From: Russula earlei
Lineage: Eukaryota; Basidiomycota; Agaricomycetes; Russulales; Russulaceae
NCBI GenBank assembly: GCA_025769875.1
Contig: JAGFNK010000378.1
Coordinates: forward strand, 1 to 51,351
Length of the DNA stretch: 51,351 bases
Reading direction: 5' to 3'
This document shows positions 10,502 to 21,464 of the stretch, one piece after another. Under the pieces are notes generated by a model. The model was not told the DNA's origin and did no database searches. It saw nothing but the letters and a program-made list of their open reading frames with translations. The translations under genes and the position numbers were made by a program. Within the stretch, counting starts at the first letter, position 1, and every line of letters begins with the position of its first letter.

Positions 10502-13225
10502 ATGTTTCGTCGCTCTTTTTTCTCTCAAAAGGCACTCGCTTATGCCTCCGCCGGCACCCTCGCCGTTGCCGGCGGCAGCTACTACTTTCTTAACTCTGGC
10601 CCTGCGTACCCTGCCTCCACGAGGGAGTCCCGCAAGCCACAACCGCCCTGGCTCCCGCCGTCGCGCGAACAGAATCTTGGCGTCCTCAAGGCTTCCGCAT
10701 CAGGTGACGAAGACGCCCAGTTGGACCTCTTGATCGTCGGCGGAGGCGCAACAGGGGCCGGGGTTGCCGTCGATGCTGCCAGCAGGGGTCTGAAGGTTGC
10801 GCTGGTCGAGAGAGATGACTTCAGCTCAGGTATGATTCCGGGGCGTTGAACCGTCAACTCGAAATGTGGCTCACCTGTTGCTCTCCCCCGCAGGAGCATC
10901 GTCGAAATCGACAAAACTCGTGCATGGAGGCGTTCGTTACCTGCAAAAGGCGGTGATGGAGCTCGATTATGAGCAATACAAGCTTGTCAAAGAGGCTCTC
11001 CACGAGCGTCGCATCTTCCTCCAAACAGCCCCGTACTTGTCTCATATGCTCCCCATAATGTTGCCCATCTACAAGTGAGTTTGACGCGTTGGCTCTGCGC
11101 TGCGGATCCTTGATCTCGTTCAAGGTATTGGCAAATACCTTACTATTGGGCTGGTTGCAAAATGTACGATATCTTAGCTGGCAAGGAAAACATGGAGTCG
11201 TCATATCTTATGAGCAAAGGGAAGGCCCTCGAGACCTTCCCTCTTTTAAAAAGAGATGGCCTTGTCGGTGCATTGGTCTACTATGACGGTGGGTTTTCTT
11301 TGAAGATCCGGGTTCAAGTGCTGAGCCGATGCTGACGGTAAGGTCAACACAATGACGCACGAATGAATATTGCTCTCATAATGACCGCGGTCAAACTCGG
11401 AGCAACCGTTGCCAACAAAGTCGAGGTCACGCAACTTCTCAAAGGTGCTGATGGAAAGATCCAAGGCGCTCGCGTAAGAGACAACCTCACGGGCGAGGAT
11501 TGGGAAGTGAAAGCCAAGGTGTTATCTAGTTCTGAGTGCCTTGGCGATATCTTTTGATCATTTTCGACTGTTAGGGCGTAATCAATGCCACCGGTCCTTT
11601 CACTGACGCCCTTTTAGCAATGGACAACCCGACTCATAAACCCATCGTGCAACCGTCCGCGGGGATCCACATCACGCTTCCAAACTATTACTCTCCGCGC
11701 ACTATGGGCCTCTTGGATCCTGCAACTTCCGATGGTCGGGTCATTTTCTTTCTGCCGTGGGAAGGGAACACTATTGCGGGTACGACGGACGCCCCAGCTC
11801 CGGTTGAAAAGGAACCCCGCGCAGCGGAGGACGAGGTCCGTTGGGTGCTCGAGGAGGTACGACGTTATCTGTCCCCTGATATCAAGGTCCGTCGTGGGGA
11901 TGTTCTCAGTGCGTGGAGTGGCCTACGTCCCTTGGTTCGGAATCCCGCAGCTAGCAAAACCGAGGGCGTCGTCCGCAATCACATGATCTACGTTTCTCCG
12001 AGCGGCCTTTTGACCATCGCCGGCGGCAAATGGACAACATACCGCGCTATGGCAGAGGAGACGGTCGACGAAGCCGTCAGAACATTTGGATTGGAGAGTC
12101 GGACCACGAACGGATGCGTGACAGAGTCTGTGCGCCTCGTTGGGAGCGACGCTTGGAGCCGCAACATGTTTATCTGTCTGATCCAACAGGTGTGTTTGTC
12201 CGAACTACGCTCTACTATCACATCTGAGGAACCGATTTTCCAGTATGGCCTCGAGACCGACATCGCGCAGCATCTATCGAATAATTATGGTGACCGCGCA
12301 TGGTCGGTCCTCTCCCTCGCGCAACCTACCGGTGAAAACCGGTCACTCTATGGGGTCCGTCTGGCCCCGCAATACCCTTGTCAGCTTTCTTTCCCTCCCA
12401 TCGACTTCTGCGGCGCTGATCCTGATCCTCACCCACAGTCCTCGAGGCAGAAGTCCGCTACGCAGTTCGTCACGAATACGCGTTGACTGCGACGGACGTG
12501 ATCTCGCGTCGTCTGCGACTCTCCTTCCTCAACGCATATGCCGCGCTGGAGGCTCTTCCACGCATCGTCGACATCATGGCAGAGGAGCTGAACTGGAATG
12601 CGGCGCGCAGACGGCAGGAGATGGCGAGCACTACGCGTTTCCTGCAGAGTATGGGGCTGCCACCGGGCGCCCTCGTCGTTTCCTCTGTCCCCGTCCGCTC
12701 GTCCGTTATGGACTGGTTGGATTTGGCCTACCGCAGACTTAATGGCGGCGCAACGACTCCCAGGGCTGCCGTCGTTTCCAGCGGCCGTGGACGTGCGCAG
12801 TTTGAGGCGGGCGAGGCGGACTCTCTGCGCGAGGCTTTCGTGGAGCGAGCGAGGGACACCGCGGGCCGTCTGGACAAGCCCGCCATTCGTGAGCTGCTGC
12901 AGCGGATTCCCAATTATGTGGGCGTAAGGACGAAAGACTTGGAATACGTGCTGGAGGAGACCGGACTCTCTAAACAAAAAGACGTAGATGTAGATGAATT
13001 TGTCGAGGTGCGCTACATTCTCTCCCTCCGACCCCAACCCCCCTTCCCCATCCTCTCCCTTCCCACTCTTGCGTGCGATGTGATTTTTTCCTTTGGTTGA
13101 TGCTTCGTAACTCGGAACAGATATGCGCAGAACTTAAAGACGTGTCGTTCGCTCCTGTTTCGAGCGCGGTTAGCAAGAAGCTGAGACGAGCGATTCCCGT
13201 CGAGAAGAGCGGCGGAGGTGTATGA
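10502..13225 (+). CDS. GUT2: Mitochondrial FAD-dependent glycerol-3-phosphate dehydrogenase
   Basis: Oxidises glycerol-3-phosphate to dihydroxyacetone phosphate and passes electrons to ubiquinone at the outer face of the inner mitochondrial membrane. Eight exons (10502-10829, 10894-11074, 11125-11288, 11343-11518, 11575-12189, 12244-12379, 12439-13007, 13121-13225) join in phase to 757 residues. The Arg/Ser-rich start and a hydrophobic segment (about residues 12-30) fit mitochondrial targeting and anchoring. The FAD-binding motif is LLIVGGGATGAGVAVDAASR. Family blocks follow: STKLVHGGVRYLQKAV, YKYWQIPYYWAGCKMYD, KGKALETFPLLKRDGLVGAL, VINATGPFTD, GTTDAP and SPSGLLTIAGGKWTTYR. The C-terminus (AFVERARDTAGRLDKPAI and KDVDVDEFVEICAEL) resembles an EF-hand, as in animal GPD2. 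ATG at 10502 is the first in frame. Confidence 0.96.
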
Positions 13226-13697
13226 TCGAAGGCGTATGGACGAAGGCGGGATTTATCAGACATGAACAGTCATATGAGGACCGGGGTGAAGTATGAAAGG
13301 TGACGGTTGCTTGAAGTACTTTGCCTTTGGGTCGTCGTCAAGAGTATTCCTACCGCGGCACCTTTTGTCCGCATTTCTCATCAGTTCCTCACAAAGCTTT
13401 GTATCCATATTAATGTGTGTTCGCGAACGAATAGAGCTGTAGAACTTCTCTCCAGGTGCAAATCTCACGATGCCTGCCGACGCTTTCTCTGGGAGAAAGT
13501 AGCGGGTAAACGTGTAGGCCTTCAGACTAGGATCAAGAAGAAAACGCGAATTTCACGGCAGTGGTCGAAGCCCGGTAGTCAAGATATGCGCATACTCTTT
13601 ATCTTACAGATGGGCCATGTTACACGTTTCAGTCCAATAGAGGAGGCCACACGCCCTCTTTTCCTCCGCTCCTCCACTTCCCTCGCGGACTTGCAAC
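13226..13697. other. Convergent intergenic region, no gene seen
   Basis: Shared 3' flank of GUT2 (+) and the aldo/keto reductase (-). Short open frames only, none protein-like. It presumably holds both polyadenylation regions. Confidence 0.5.
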
Positions 13698-15832
13698 TCA
13701 CTGGTGGCCGATGACAGAGATGGGCTTGTACGGCTCCTCGAGGGACTTGATGTCCTCGTCGGAGAGCTTGAGCGCGGTCGCGTCTGTGCTCAAGGACATC
13801 AGATATACATATCTCCTCCTCCGACGAAAGGGGCGGAACGCGATTCTTTGGCTTACTGATCAGGTCGTTCAATTTATCGACGGAAGTAGTGCCGATGATG
13901 GGAGCGGTGACGACTTGGGTGCAAAACGGTCAGCCCCCATGCATTGTACGCCTCATGCCCCGCCCCGCCACGCCACGCCACGCCACGCGTGGTGCAACGG
14001 GTGCAAAAGCAATCGAGTTTCTCACGAACCATCTTTGGTTAGAATCCATGCCAGCCCCACTTGCGCCATGCTCACATCGTGCTTCTTGGCGATCGCTTCG
14101 ACGCTGGCCGGGGGGGGGGGGGGGGGGCCGACCATCAGTGAATCGAAAGAGGGAGAGGCGACGGGGTCGAGGCTTACCGCCGGACGATTTCTTGGTTTCC
14201 AGGCTCTTTGAGGTAATCGTCGTGCCAGCTGAAGGGTCGAGCGGGAAAGAGGGAGAGATAAGGCACGGACGTCCCCCCTACTGCTCGAGCTCAAAAGAAG
14301 CGCGAAACGCACACGTCGTTATCGGCGCGGAGGGTGCGCTCTCCCAAGGGTCGCGCGACTGCGCCGCTCGCGAGTGGGGACCACGGGGTGGAGCCGACGC
14401 CAAAGTGCTGGGAAAAAAAAAAAGGGGGGGGGGGGAGGTGAGAAATGGGTGGGGACGGGAAAGACAGGATTCTCCCCCTCCGAACCTTGAGCGTGGGCAT
14501 CATCTCGCGCTCCTCCTCGCGGTACAAAAGATTGTAGTGGTTTTGCATCGAGATGAAGGGCGTGAGGTGATTGTTAATCGCGTAATCTGTCCGGGGGTAA
14601 ACGTGGTGGATGAGTGGTGCGCTCAGCCTTTTTTCCGATTGGCACCGTGATGGTTGGTGGCGATGACGGTGACACTTACTCTGCATCACATGGACTGAGC
14701 AAAGAAGGGACCTGATTAGCCCGGGAGATGAAGCGGTTTTGAACAGGCATGCGTGCATACATTGCCATGCCCAGCATGAGCTCATCCCAATGTAGCGGAC
14801 CCAGCCCCTCTGGACGACGTCATGAAGCGCTTGCATCTGCCAAAGCGGGATGGTGTGAATGGCGGGATGACGGAGAAAACCAGGGTCGCCCTGGTGCAAC
14901 CACACACGCACCACTTCTTCGACAGGGGTGTCATTATCAAAACGATGACCTGACGGGGAACAACAGACAGACAGGGGCGTCAGATTCTCTAATCGAAAGC
15001 CTACGGTTCCGCACACCACTGGTACCGGCAGCAACAGGAACAGATTAATAAAAAAGCAAACGAACACTGGAGCACGTCGATGTAATCGAGTTGCAAGCGC
15101 TTGAGGCTGAGCTGCACCGCGTCGAAGATGTGCTTCCTGTTCAGACCATATTGGTTCACGTAGCCGATGCCATCGACAGTCTTCATATCCCAATAGACTT
15201 CGCCGGGCGTTCGGGCGACAACGAAGTAGAGCTGTACGGGAGAAAAGAGATCCATATGTGAGTTACGTCCCACGTGGCGGAGAGCCCTGGAGCGAGAGAG
15301 GCAGTGGACGTCGGGTCGCGTCTGGGTGAGGCTCTGACCTTGGTCATGACCACGATCTCCTCGCGTGGCAGATTGAGCTGCTTGATTGCCTTGCCGAGGA
15401 TGACCTCAGAGGCACCATTGGAATATACCTGCGATTTGTGATGGTTGTCAGTTCAGTCGGGCTGGCGGTAACGGTCGCGGGCGCTTTGGACCTGACTTAC
15501 ATCAGCCGTGTCGAAGGTCTGGATGCCGTTTTCGTAGCTGGGCAGCAGATGTCAGTGAAAGAGGCTCACAAGCAACTTGATCAGAGCGTTGAATTTGAAG
15601 AGACCAACGCGAATTTGATCTGAGCTATGCCCTCTTCCTCCCCCAACATCCACTTCATCCACTCGGGGGAGCCGTACGACATGGTCCCCAGGATGAGCCT
15701 GGACACCTTTAACCCCGATTTTCCAAGGCGGACTGGTGGTTACGATAACAAAGTATGTCACACATCGTTGCACGTCCGTTTAGGAAGGCGGGACTCACCG
15801 TAGGGAACCCGACGGTTGACACTGAGAGACAT
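13698..15832 (-). CDS. Aldo/keto reductase, intron-dense
   Basis: NADPH-dependent reductase of the AKR superfamily (fungal YakC/Aad-like group). Fourteen exons keep phase throughout, from ATG at 15832 to TGA at 13698, and give roughly 345 residues. Motifs in order: RLGKSGLKVSRLILGTM; GIQTFDTADVYSNG, holding the catalytic Asp and Tyr; EEIVVMTK with the Lys; DYIDVLQCHRFD with the His. Then come WVRYIGMSS, HYNLLYREEEREMMP, GSTPWSPLASG, MAQVGLAWIL and the NADP-binding TAPIIGTTSVDKLNDLI. The exons include one of 15 nt (14694-14680). The intron at 14177-14104 carries a run of 18 C on the coding strand next to its acceptor. The tetrad is complete, so the enzyme is probably active; its substrate is unknown. 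It lies downstream of, and on the same strand as, the acyl-CoA-ligase-like gene, 302 bp away. Confidence 0.92.
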
Positions 15833-16134
15833 TTCTGGGATCTACTACCGCGGTAGGGATGGAACCTGCAGTCTGCAGAACTGCGATAGGGGTTTATATC
15901 CCTGACATACCCGACGCCAATCGCACGCCCTCGGCTTGTCAACGTTAGGAATGCCAGTGCCGCCGGCGTGTACGATCGTTAGCTCCATTTGTCCCAAGGA
16001 AGCAAACGCCTTGGGTTTCCGCCCTCGGACTTTCGAGTTACGTATGGCGAAAAACCAATCTCTTTACATAGCACAGCAGCGTGTAGTGGCATGGTGTGAC
16101 AACGGTTGTAAGTCAAAAATACATTGTCTTTAAC
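15833..16134 (-). promoter_or_regulatory. Upstream region of the aldo/keto reductase
   Basis: About 300 bp between the ligase stop and the reductase start, both on the minus strand. No gene is visible. It must hold the ligase 3' end and the reductase promoter; no clear TATA box was found. Confidence 0.35.
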
Positions 16135-18369
16135 TTACAACTTCGTCTGAAGCTTTGTCTGGGTACCCTGATGCCCGCCTCTGGCATACTCATCCTGCAG
16201 TTTGCGGCGCAATATCTTTCCAGTTGGGACCCTCGGTATCTAACGGCGCTGAGTCATTCACTTTCCGATATGTCAGTAGCTCACCTCATCAACCACCTGC
16301 AGACCCCCACGCAGCCACTTGTGCTTGCTCAGCCGCACGTGTGTCCAGTCATCAAGGGCCGAGAGGACGGCCTCCGCACCTTTCTCCTTCCCCATGTTGG
16401 AAAGTACGACCCAGGCGCGTGGAACGAGCTCTTCGGACAAGCGCTCTCCTTTAACGCCCGCAACGGCAACATCAGTAATGAATTGTGATGGATGCTCCCG
16501 AAGAGCGTCCTCAATTTCAGTGGGCGAAACCTGCTTCCCAGAGACCTTGAAGGTATCCTGAGGGCAATATCGTCAAGGTTTATGAGGTGTCATCATGGTA
16601 CCTTGTCGCCTACCTTGGCGCGATCAACGTAACTCCACAAAATACCCTTTTCAGCAAAAAAGGGATAGGGCGAAACAACCGGACGTACAAAAACCGCTCC
16701 TGCCTATCCACATAGAAACGATCCCCTGTGTGCAACCATCCATCTTTGAATGTTTCTTTGGTCGCATCTTTGTTGTTCCAGTAACCTTGCGCGATCGTGG
16801 GCCCTCGCAGGATCAGCTCCCCGACTCTATTGTAATCCGCATCGCTGCCGTCTTCGCGGAGTATGCGCGCTTCCAGAGAAGGGTTGAGGATGCCCGCCAT
16901 GCCCCGCAGTGGGTTAACGCGCCCCCCAAATACTCCTGGGGAGGGGAGGGAAATGGCTGAATAGGTCTAAAATGCACCGGATTAGCGCGGTGGAGGACAG
17001 ACGGCCTGCCAAAGGTCGTACGCATTCAGATAACCCATAACCTGTGGTATCGCCATAAGCACCGTGACGAGCCGCCGAAGGCACGGAAGATTCGCACCTT
17101 CATAAAAGAACAGAAGGTTCTTTGCCCTGCGTTCGAAAGCGGCACGGATTTCGGGAGGTAAGTACGCCGCTCCTGCAGCCGCATACTCGAGTGAACTGAG
17201 ATCAATTTTCGCAAGCTCAGGACTATGAACTACATGGTACGTCATGGATGGTACCATAATGAGATGCGTAATTGGGTATCTTTGAACAAAGTCAAATTAG
17301 CCATCTTTTAGCGCGATGAAGGATACTTACTTGGCGAAGGCCTTCACGACCAGGTCATTCTTCCAGCGAGGGAGTACGATCAAGGTTTTGGGAAAGAGGA
17401 ATAGCCGGAACATATACGCATGAGCGCCCATTGTATGATACCAGGGCAGAACCGCCAAATAAACAGGAATTGTCTCGGAAGCAGGCTATCTGACATTTTT
17501 GTCTTACATCCTTGAACCATATAAGGAACCCTTACCTTCCCCTTCTCGTCCTCCTCGGTAATAGCTACCATCTGGGCAGTGGAGAAGATCATGTTGCGAT
17601 GAGAGATCATGACCCCTTAATTCGATCAATTTTCAACACGACAAGCAGATGTAGGTAAAAAAAATAACCTTTAGGGAGGCCAGTTGTTCCACTGGAGAAT
17701 ACCAGATATGCAAGAGTGTCGTCCCGCACGGGTTGAGTGGGTACCCTTGGTAGGCCTCGAGCGACGACATGTTCGATTAAGCGAGCAAGGCTCACTTTAC
17801 CGGTCACGTGACCTTGGATAATGAAGACATATTCTTCTGGGAGCCCGCTCTCTCTGGCCGCAGCCGCAGCGTGAGGGTGCATCTCCTCGTTCACAAACAA
17901 GAAGGTGATACCGGCGAGCTTGATAAGCGCCACCGTTTCTTGTAAAGTGGACATCGAAGGGAGGAGCGCCATCGGCACTGCCAACTTGAGAAGAGCAAAC
18001 GCGAGAACGGGATAGTCCTTTCACGAAGTGCAATCAATCGTGCGTGTAAGACCGTGGAAGGTAATGACCATGGGAGGGAAGTTTCGCTCCACACACCAGG
18101 CAGTTTTCGCTCAGAATGCCGACCCTTTGTCGCTGGCCCGCGACCAGGCCAAGTCCTCCATCGTTTGGGGACAAGGAAAGAGCGGTCGCTGCGTGTTCAA
18201 GACGCTCGAGTACGGCACGAGCGCTCCTTTGCTCCCCAGTGACCCCATCGATGTGAAGAGTGAACTCTGGCCATGGAATGAGCTCAGGATGTCCTAAGAG
18301 CCAGTCGTAGTAGTTGACTGTGGGTGTTGACGGTGGGAGAGAGGGGTACAATGTTCTTATGTGGGGCAT
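16135..18369 (-). CDS. ANL-superfamily acyl-CoA synthetase / 4-coumarate-CoA-ligase-like enzyme
   Basis: ATP-dependent adenylating enzyme that would form an acyl-AMP and then an acyl-CoA thioester. Ten exons (18369-18097, 18017-17669, 17615-17536, 17485-17331, 17279-17098, 17041-17003, 16935-16689, 16632-16614, 16557-16285, 16239-16135) join in phase to 573 residues. The P-loop is YLVFSSGTTGLPKGVMISH. AVLPWYHTMGAHAYM and EYAAAGAAYLPPEI follow, then FYEGYGLSEC (the A5-type motif), DGWLHTGDRF with the ribose-binding Asp, YVDRAKDTFKVSGKQVSPTE (hinge), and VPTGKILRRKL holding the catalytic C-terminal Lys. Exon 8 is only 19 nt. The acid substrate cannot be inferred, and no peroxisomal SKL-type end is present. 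Confidence 0.92.
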
Positions 18370-19670
18370 TGAGGAACGGGGAACGGGGAACAGTCACGGT
18401 CGAGACTAACTGAAGAGCAAGTCAAGAAGGGGGCGATCCGATGTCGACATGGCTTGTCTTATGAGCGTTCAGGTGTCGAACATACTGAGATTGCGTTGCT
18501 CGTCTTTTCCCTCCGGTTACCGGCCATTTCTTAACCGGCGTTTGCTGGCTGCACCACGTGTCCCAACGTCTTTTCATGAAGTGCTAGGTCTAGATTAGGT
18601 AGCCCTCGATTAAATGGGCACGTACTCACAGATTCTGACATGATAAATGGCAGGCATGACAATGTAAAACAACACTTGCTTGGTAGTCAATGTCACGCTT
18701 GTTCCTTCGCCCTCTTCCTCTCTCTCCTCTCGGGTGCGTGTTACAGTTCTTGACGCAAAATCTCACCACTATGCAGCCGGGGTATCCATGGAAGCGGCGT
18801 TGATACTAGTCCGCGGCCACAGTGATGCCGTGCTGGACCTCGGTCATTACCTCTCACAGCAACCATGCAGCCCTGTTATTCGCCCAATATGGATCGCGTA
18901 GATTTCTCGATGGCTATGAGTGTGCGATCAACGCCTCTCCGCTTTTACCGTTAAAAAGAGAACGAGCTATACCCAAGGGACAAAGTCGTCCGACTGCTAT
19001 ACATCCATCACGCCCGCGATGGCACAGTCGGGAACGTCTGGATGGTTGGTTCAATCTCCGACCAGGGAACGTGCACACCATGGCCTTTGAAGGTATAATA
19101 ATGACAAGGTTTATGGGTTTCTGTGTAAGGTAGGGCGTCTGCACCGGTCAATGTAACTGGAAAAGAGTTTAGTTTCATACTATATAGTGGAAGCGAGAGT
19201 CTCCCAGCTCACAAGAATCTTCCTTGCTCGGACGAGAGGGATTTGATCTGTCGCCAGTCCTCAACCAGCGGGTCAGGAATAAAAAGTTTCCAAGTCCCTC
19301 TTGCCGTTCAGGTATCCCATGGCCATCTTTAATCCGCGCAAAAAAAGACCCATGCCTCGCCAAAGTTGGCTTCCCTTCCACCCTCGCGAACGCTGTGCGC
19401 CTTTATCCTGGAGAGAAGGGTAGTCATATGACGATTTACGTTCAACACGGCCCTTGAAAGTACCGGGAAATGGCTGTGCGATGGCGACACGTGTCTGTAA
19501 AGTATAAGGCATGTCGGGCGCGTGTACGCATTCGGAGAGTTGAGCGTGTTGCTCACGTGTGAGCAAGACGGCCTTCAGTCACGTGATTCCATCATTAAGT
19601 ATTCGTCGGACGCGTAAGCCAGTGATGTCGATATCCTCAACTCTTTCCCATCCACACTCGTCGCACGCTC
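18370..19670. other. 1.3-kb intergenic region, no gene recognised
   Basis: Lies between the divergent ligase (-) and WSS1 (+) genes. A small direct repeat of GGAACGG occurs at about 18372-18392. Several open frames exist on both strands (for example 18680-18901 and 19175-19381), but their translations lack domains and look random. No transposon ends or tRNA were seen. Confidence 0.4.
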
Positions 19671-21094
19671 ATGTCCACTGACGTGTGGGTTCTCTCCTAC
19701 GAACATTTGAAGGGTCGTCCGAGATCCAATGAAGCGCTCACCCTCCTTCAGAAGGTTGCTTCGCTCGTCAAGCCCATTATGCGCAAGCATGGTTGGATCC
19801 TTCCCGTCCTCGCAGAGTTCTTTCCGGACGATCCAAGCCTCTTAGGTATGTATTAATACTTCTCTTCCAGAAATAGTAGCTCAATGCTGTGTCGCTAGGG
19901 TTAAGTAAGTCGCAGAATCACTCCTCATTCAGTAGACCTACCTGTTCGCGGCAGATACAAACACCGGCGGGGAAATCAAAATCTTGCTTCGCCTCAGACC
20001 CGACTGGGCTCCTGACACGTTCCTTCCTGAGGAGAACATTATCCGCACGATGCTCCATGAGGTAGTAACCTTTTCCCCATTGCTGACCGCCCACCGCTGA
20101 TCACTGCTCGATCATTCACTATTAAATAGCTCACGCATTACGTATACGGGCCCCATGATCAGAACTTCTACAATTTATTATCTCTTATCGAAGAAGAATA
20201 CTACGAGCTCAAGCGTACTGGATATGCGGGCGAGGGCTTCTTCTCGAACGGGCGCCGATTGGGCGCCGGCATACCCAATACCCCTCCTGCGTGGATCGCG
20301 AAGCAACGTGCGCTCGAGGCTGCAGAGAGGAGGCGAAGGAACAATACTATTCTTGAAACGGGCCCAGTCAGATTAGGCGGAGGAGATCTCGCCAACCTGG
20401 GATTAACGCCACGGGAGTTGGCAGGTCTGGTGCGTCCCAGAACAAAACTCGCCAAGGTCCAGTATGTTTCCCGTTCTAACGTCTCATTGCCCTGCCACAG
20501 GCTGCTGACATGAGGGCCGCCGACGAGAAGAGGTGCGCTTCGGGCAGTGTGGCGAGCCAGGAGGCCGAGAAGGCAGCACGTGATAGCCACCACAGCAACG
20601 CCTCCGACCTTACTCCTCTCGAATACTTCGACTTCGGGGATGGTGACCTCATAGTCCTAGACGAGAGCGAGGAGTTTTCTGGAACCACACCTCCCCGTGC
20701 GTCACGACCAGCTGGCCAACCCCAACCTCCTTCGCCACGCAATCAGGGGCAGGGGCCCTCGGGCTCGCGGCTGGGAGTGACTCCGCGTCCCCCACCGGCC
20801 GTCAACGTCTTGACCAAACCACGACCTCCCCACGTCAACAATGCGTCCAAACCGCTTGGCGGGTCCCCATGGACATGTCCGACGTGCACGCTCGTGAATC
20901 AGCCGGCCGCTCTGCGATGCGATGCCTGTCTCGGGGAGCGGCCTTGGCCAGTTCCAGCCCAAACCGTGACTCCGGCAGCGACAGACCCTGCTGGATGGAC
21001 TTGCGACGTTTGCGGTGAACGAGGAATGGAGCATACTTTTTGGACTTGTAGATTCTGCGGCTCGGTGAAGGGCGAGAGTATTTTTTTCAGTTGA
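19671..21094 (+). CDS. WSS1: Wss1-type WLM metalloprotease for DNA-protein crosslink repair
   Basis: Wss1/SPRTN-family proteases degrade proteins trapped covalently on DNA, with SUMO and Cdc48 as partners. Five exons (19671-19845, 19899-19904, 19955-20061, 20130-20456, 20501-21094) join in phase to 402 residues. The WLM domain spans about residues 5-150, with the zinc motif HELTHYVYGPHD (HExxH plus a downstream His). The conserved LLGLNTNTGG is completed by a 6-nt exon. DLIVLDESEEF, a hydrophobic core next to acidic residues, fits a SUMO-interacting motif. Two C-terminal RanBP2-type zinc fingers follow: WTCPTCTLVNQPAALRCDAC and WTCDVCGERGMEHTFWTCRF. The middle is Pro-rich and disordered. Assignment is firm from the WLM domain, the HExxH and the finger layout. 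Confidence 0.94.
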
Positions 21095-21464
21095 TCTATT
21101 TTGCTTTGTCTTATCGGTGGAATATGGTATACTGATTCGCATGGTGGCACTCACAGGAGGTCGGGAGTAGATAAGGACAACAGCTAGCTCTATGGGAATG
21201 GCATGTATTACTTTGTAAAGAATCTTGTAACAACTTTACGGACGGGCAGGCATGCTTCTCATACATATGAAATCATCATGCAATTATGCTTGAAAGTATT
21301 GGAATATTCTATCTCATTATTGCATTACCCGTAGAAACCCATGGGATATTGTAATGAACTTCTGAAATGAAGTTGCTGAGAGGTTTTCCCTGGGGCACAA
21401 AACCCAATGAGAAAGAGGATGTCCTCCCTTCCCGAAAACATTGTCGTCGCCCATACGTCGACTC
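21095..21464. other. Convergent 3' region of WSS1 and NCA2
   Basis: AT-rich 370 bp between two stop codons with no protein-like frame. It probably contains both transcript ends. Confidence 0.5.

Noticed and set aside
13698..18369. A secondary-metabolite cluster formed by the aldo/keto reductase and the acyl-CoA-ligase-like gene
   Set aside because: No polyketide synthase, NRPS, terpene synthase, P450, transporter or regulator lies nearby; the neighbours are housekeeping genes.
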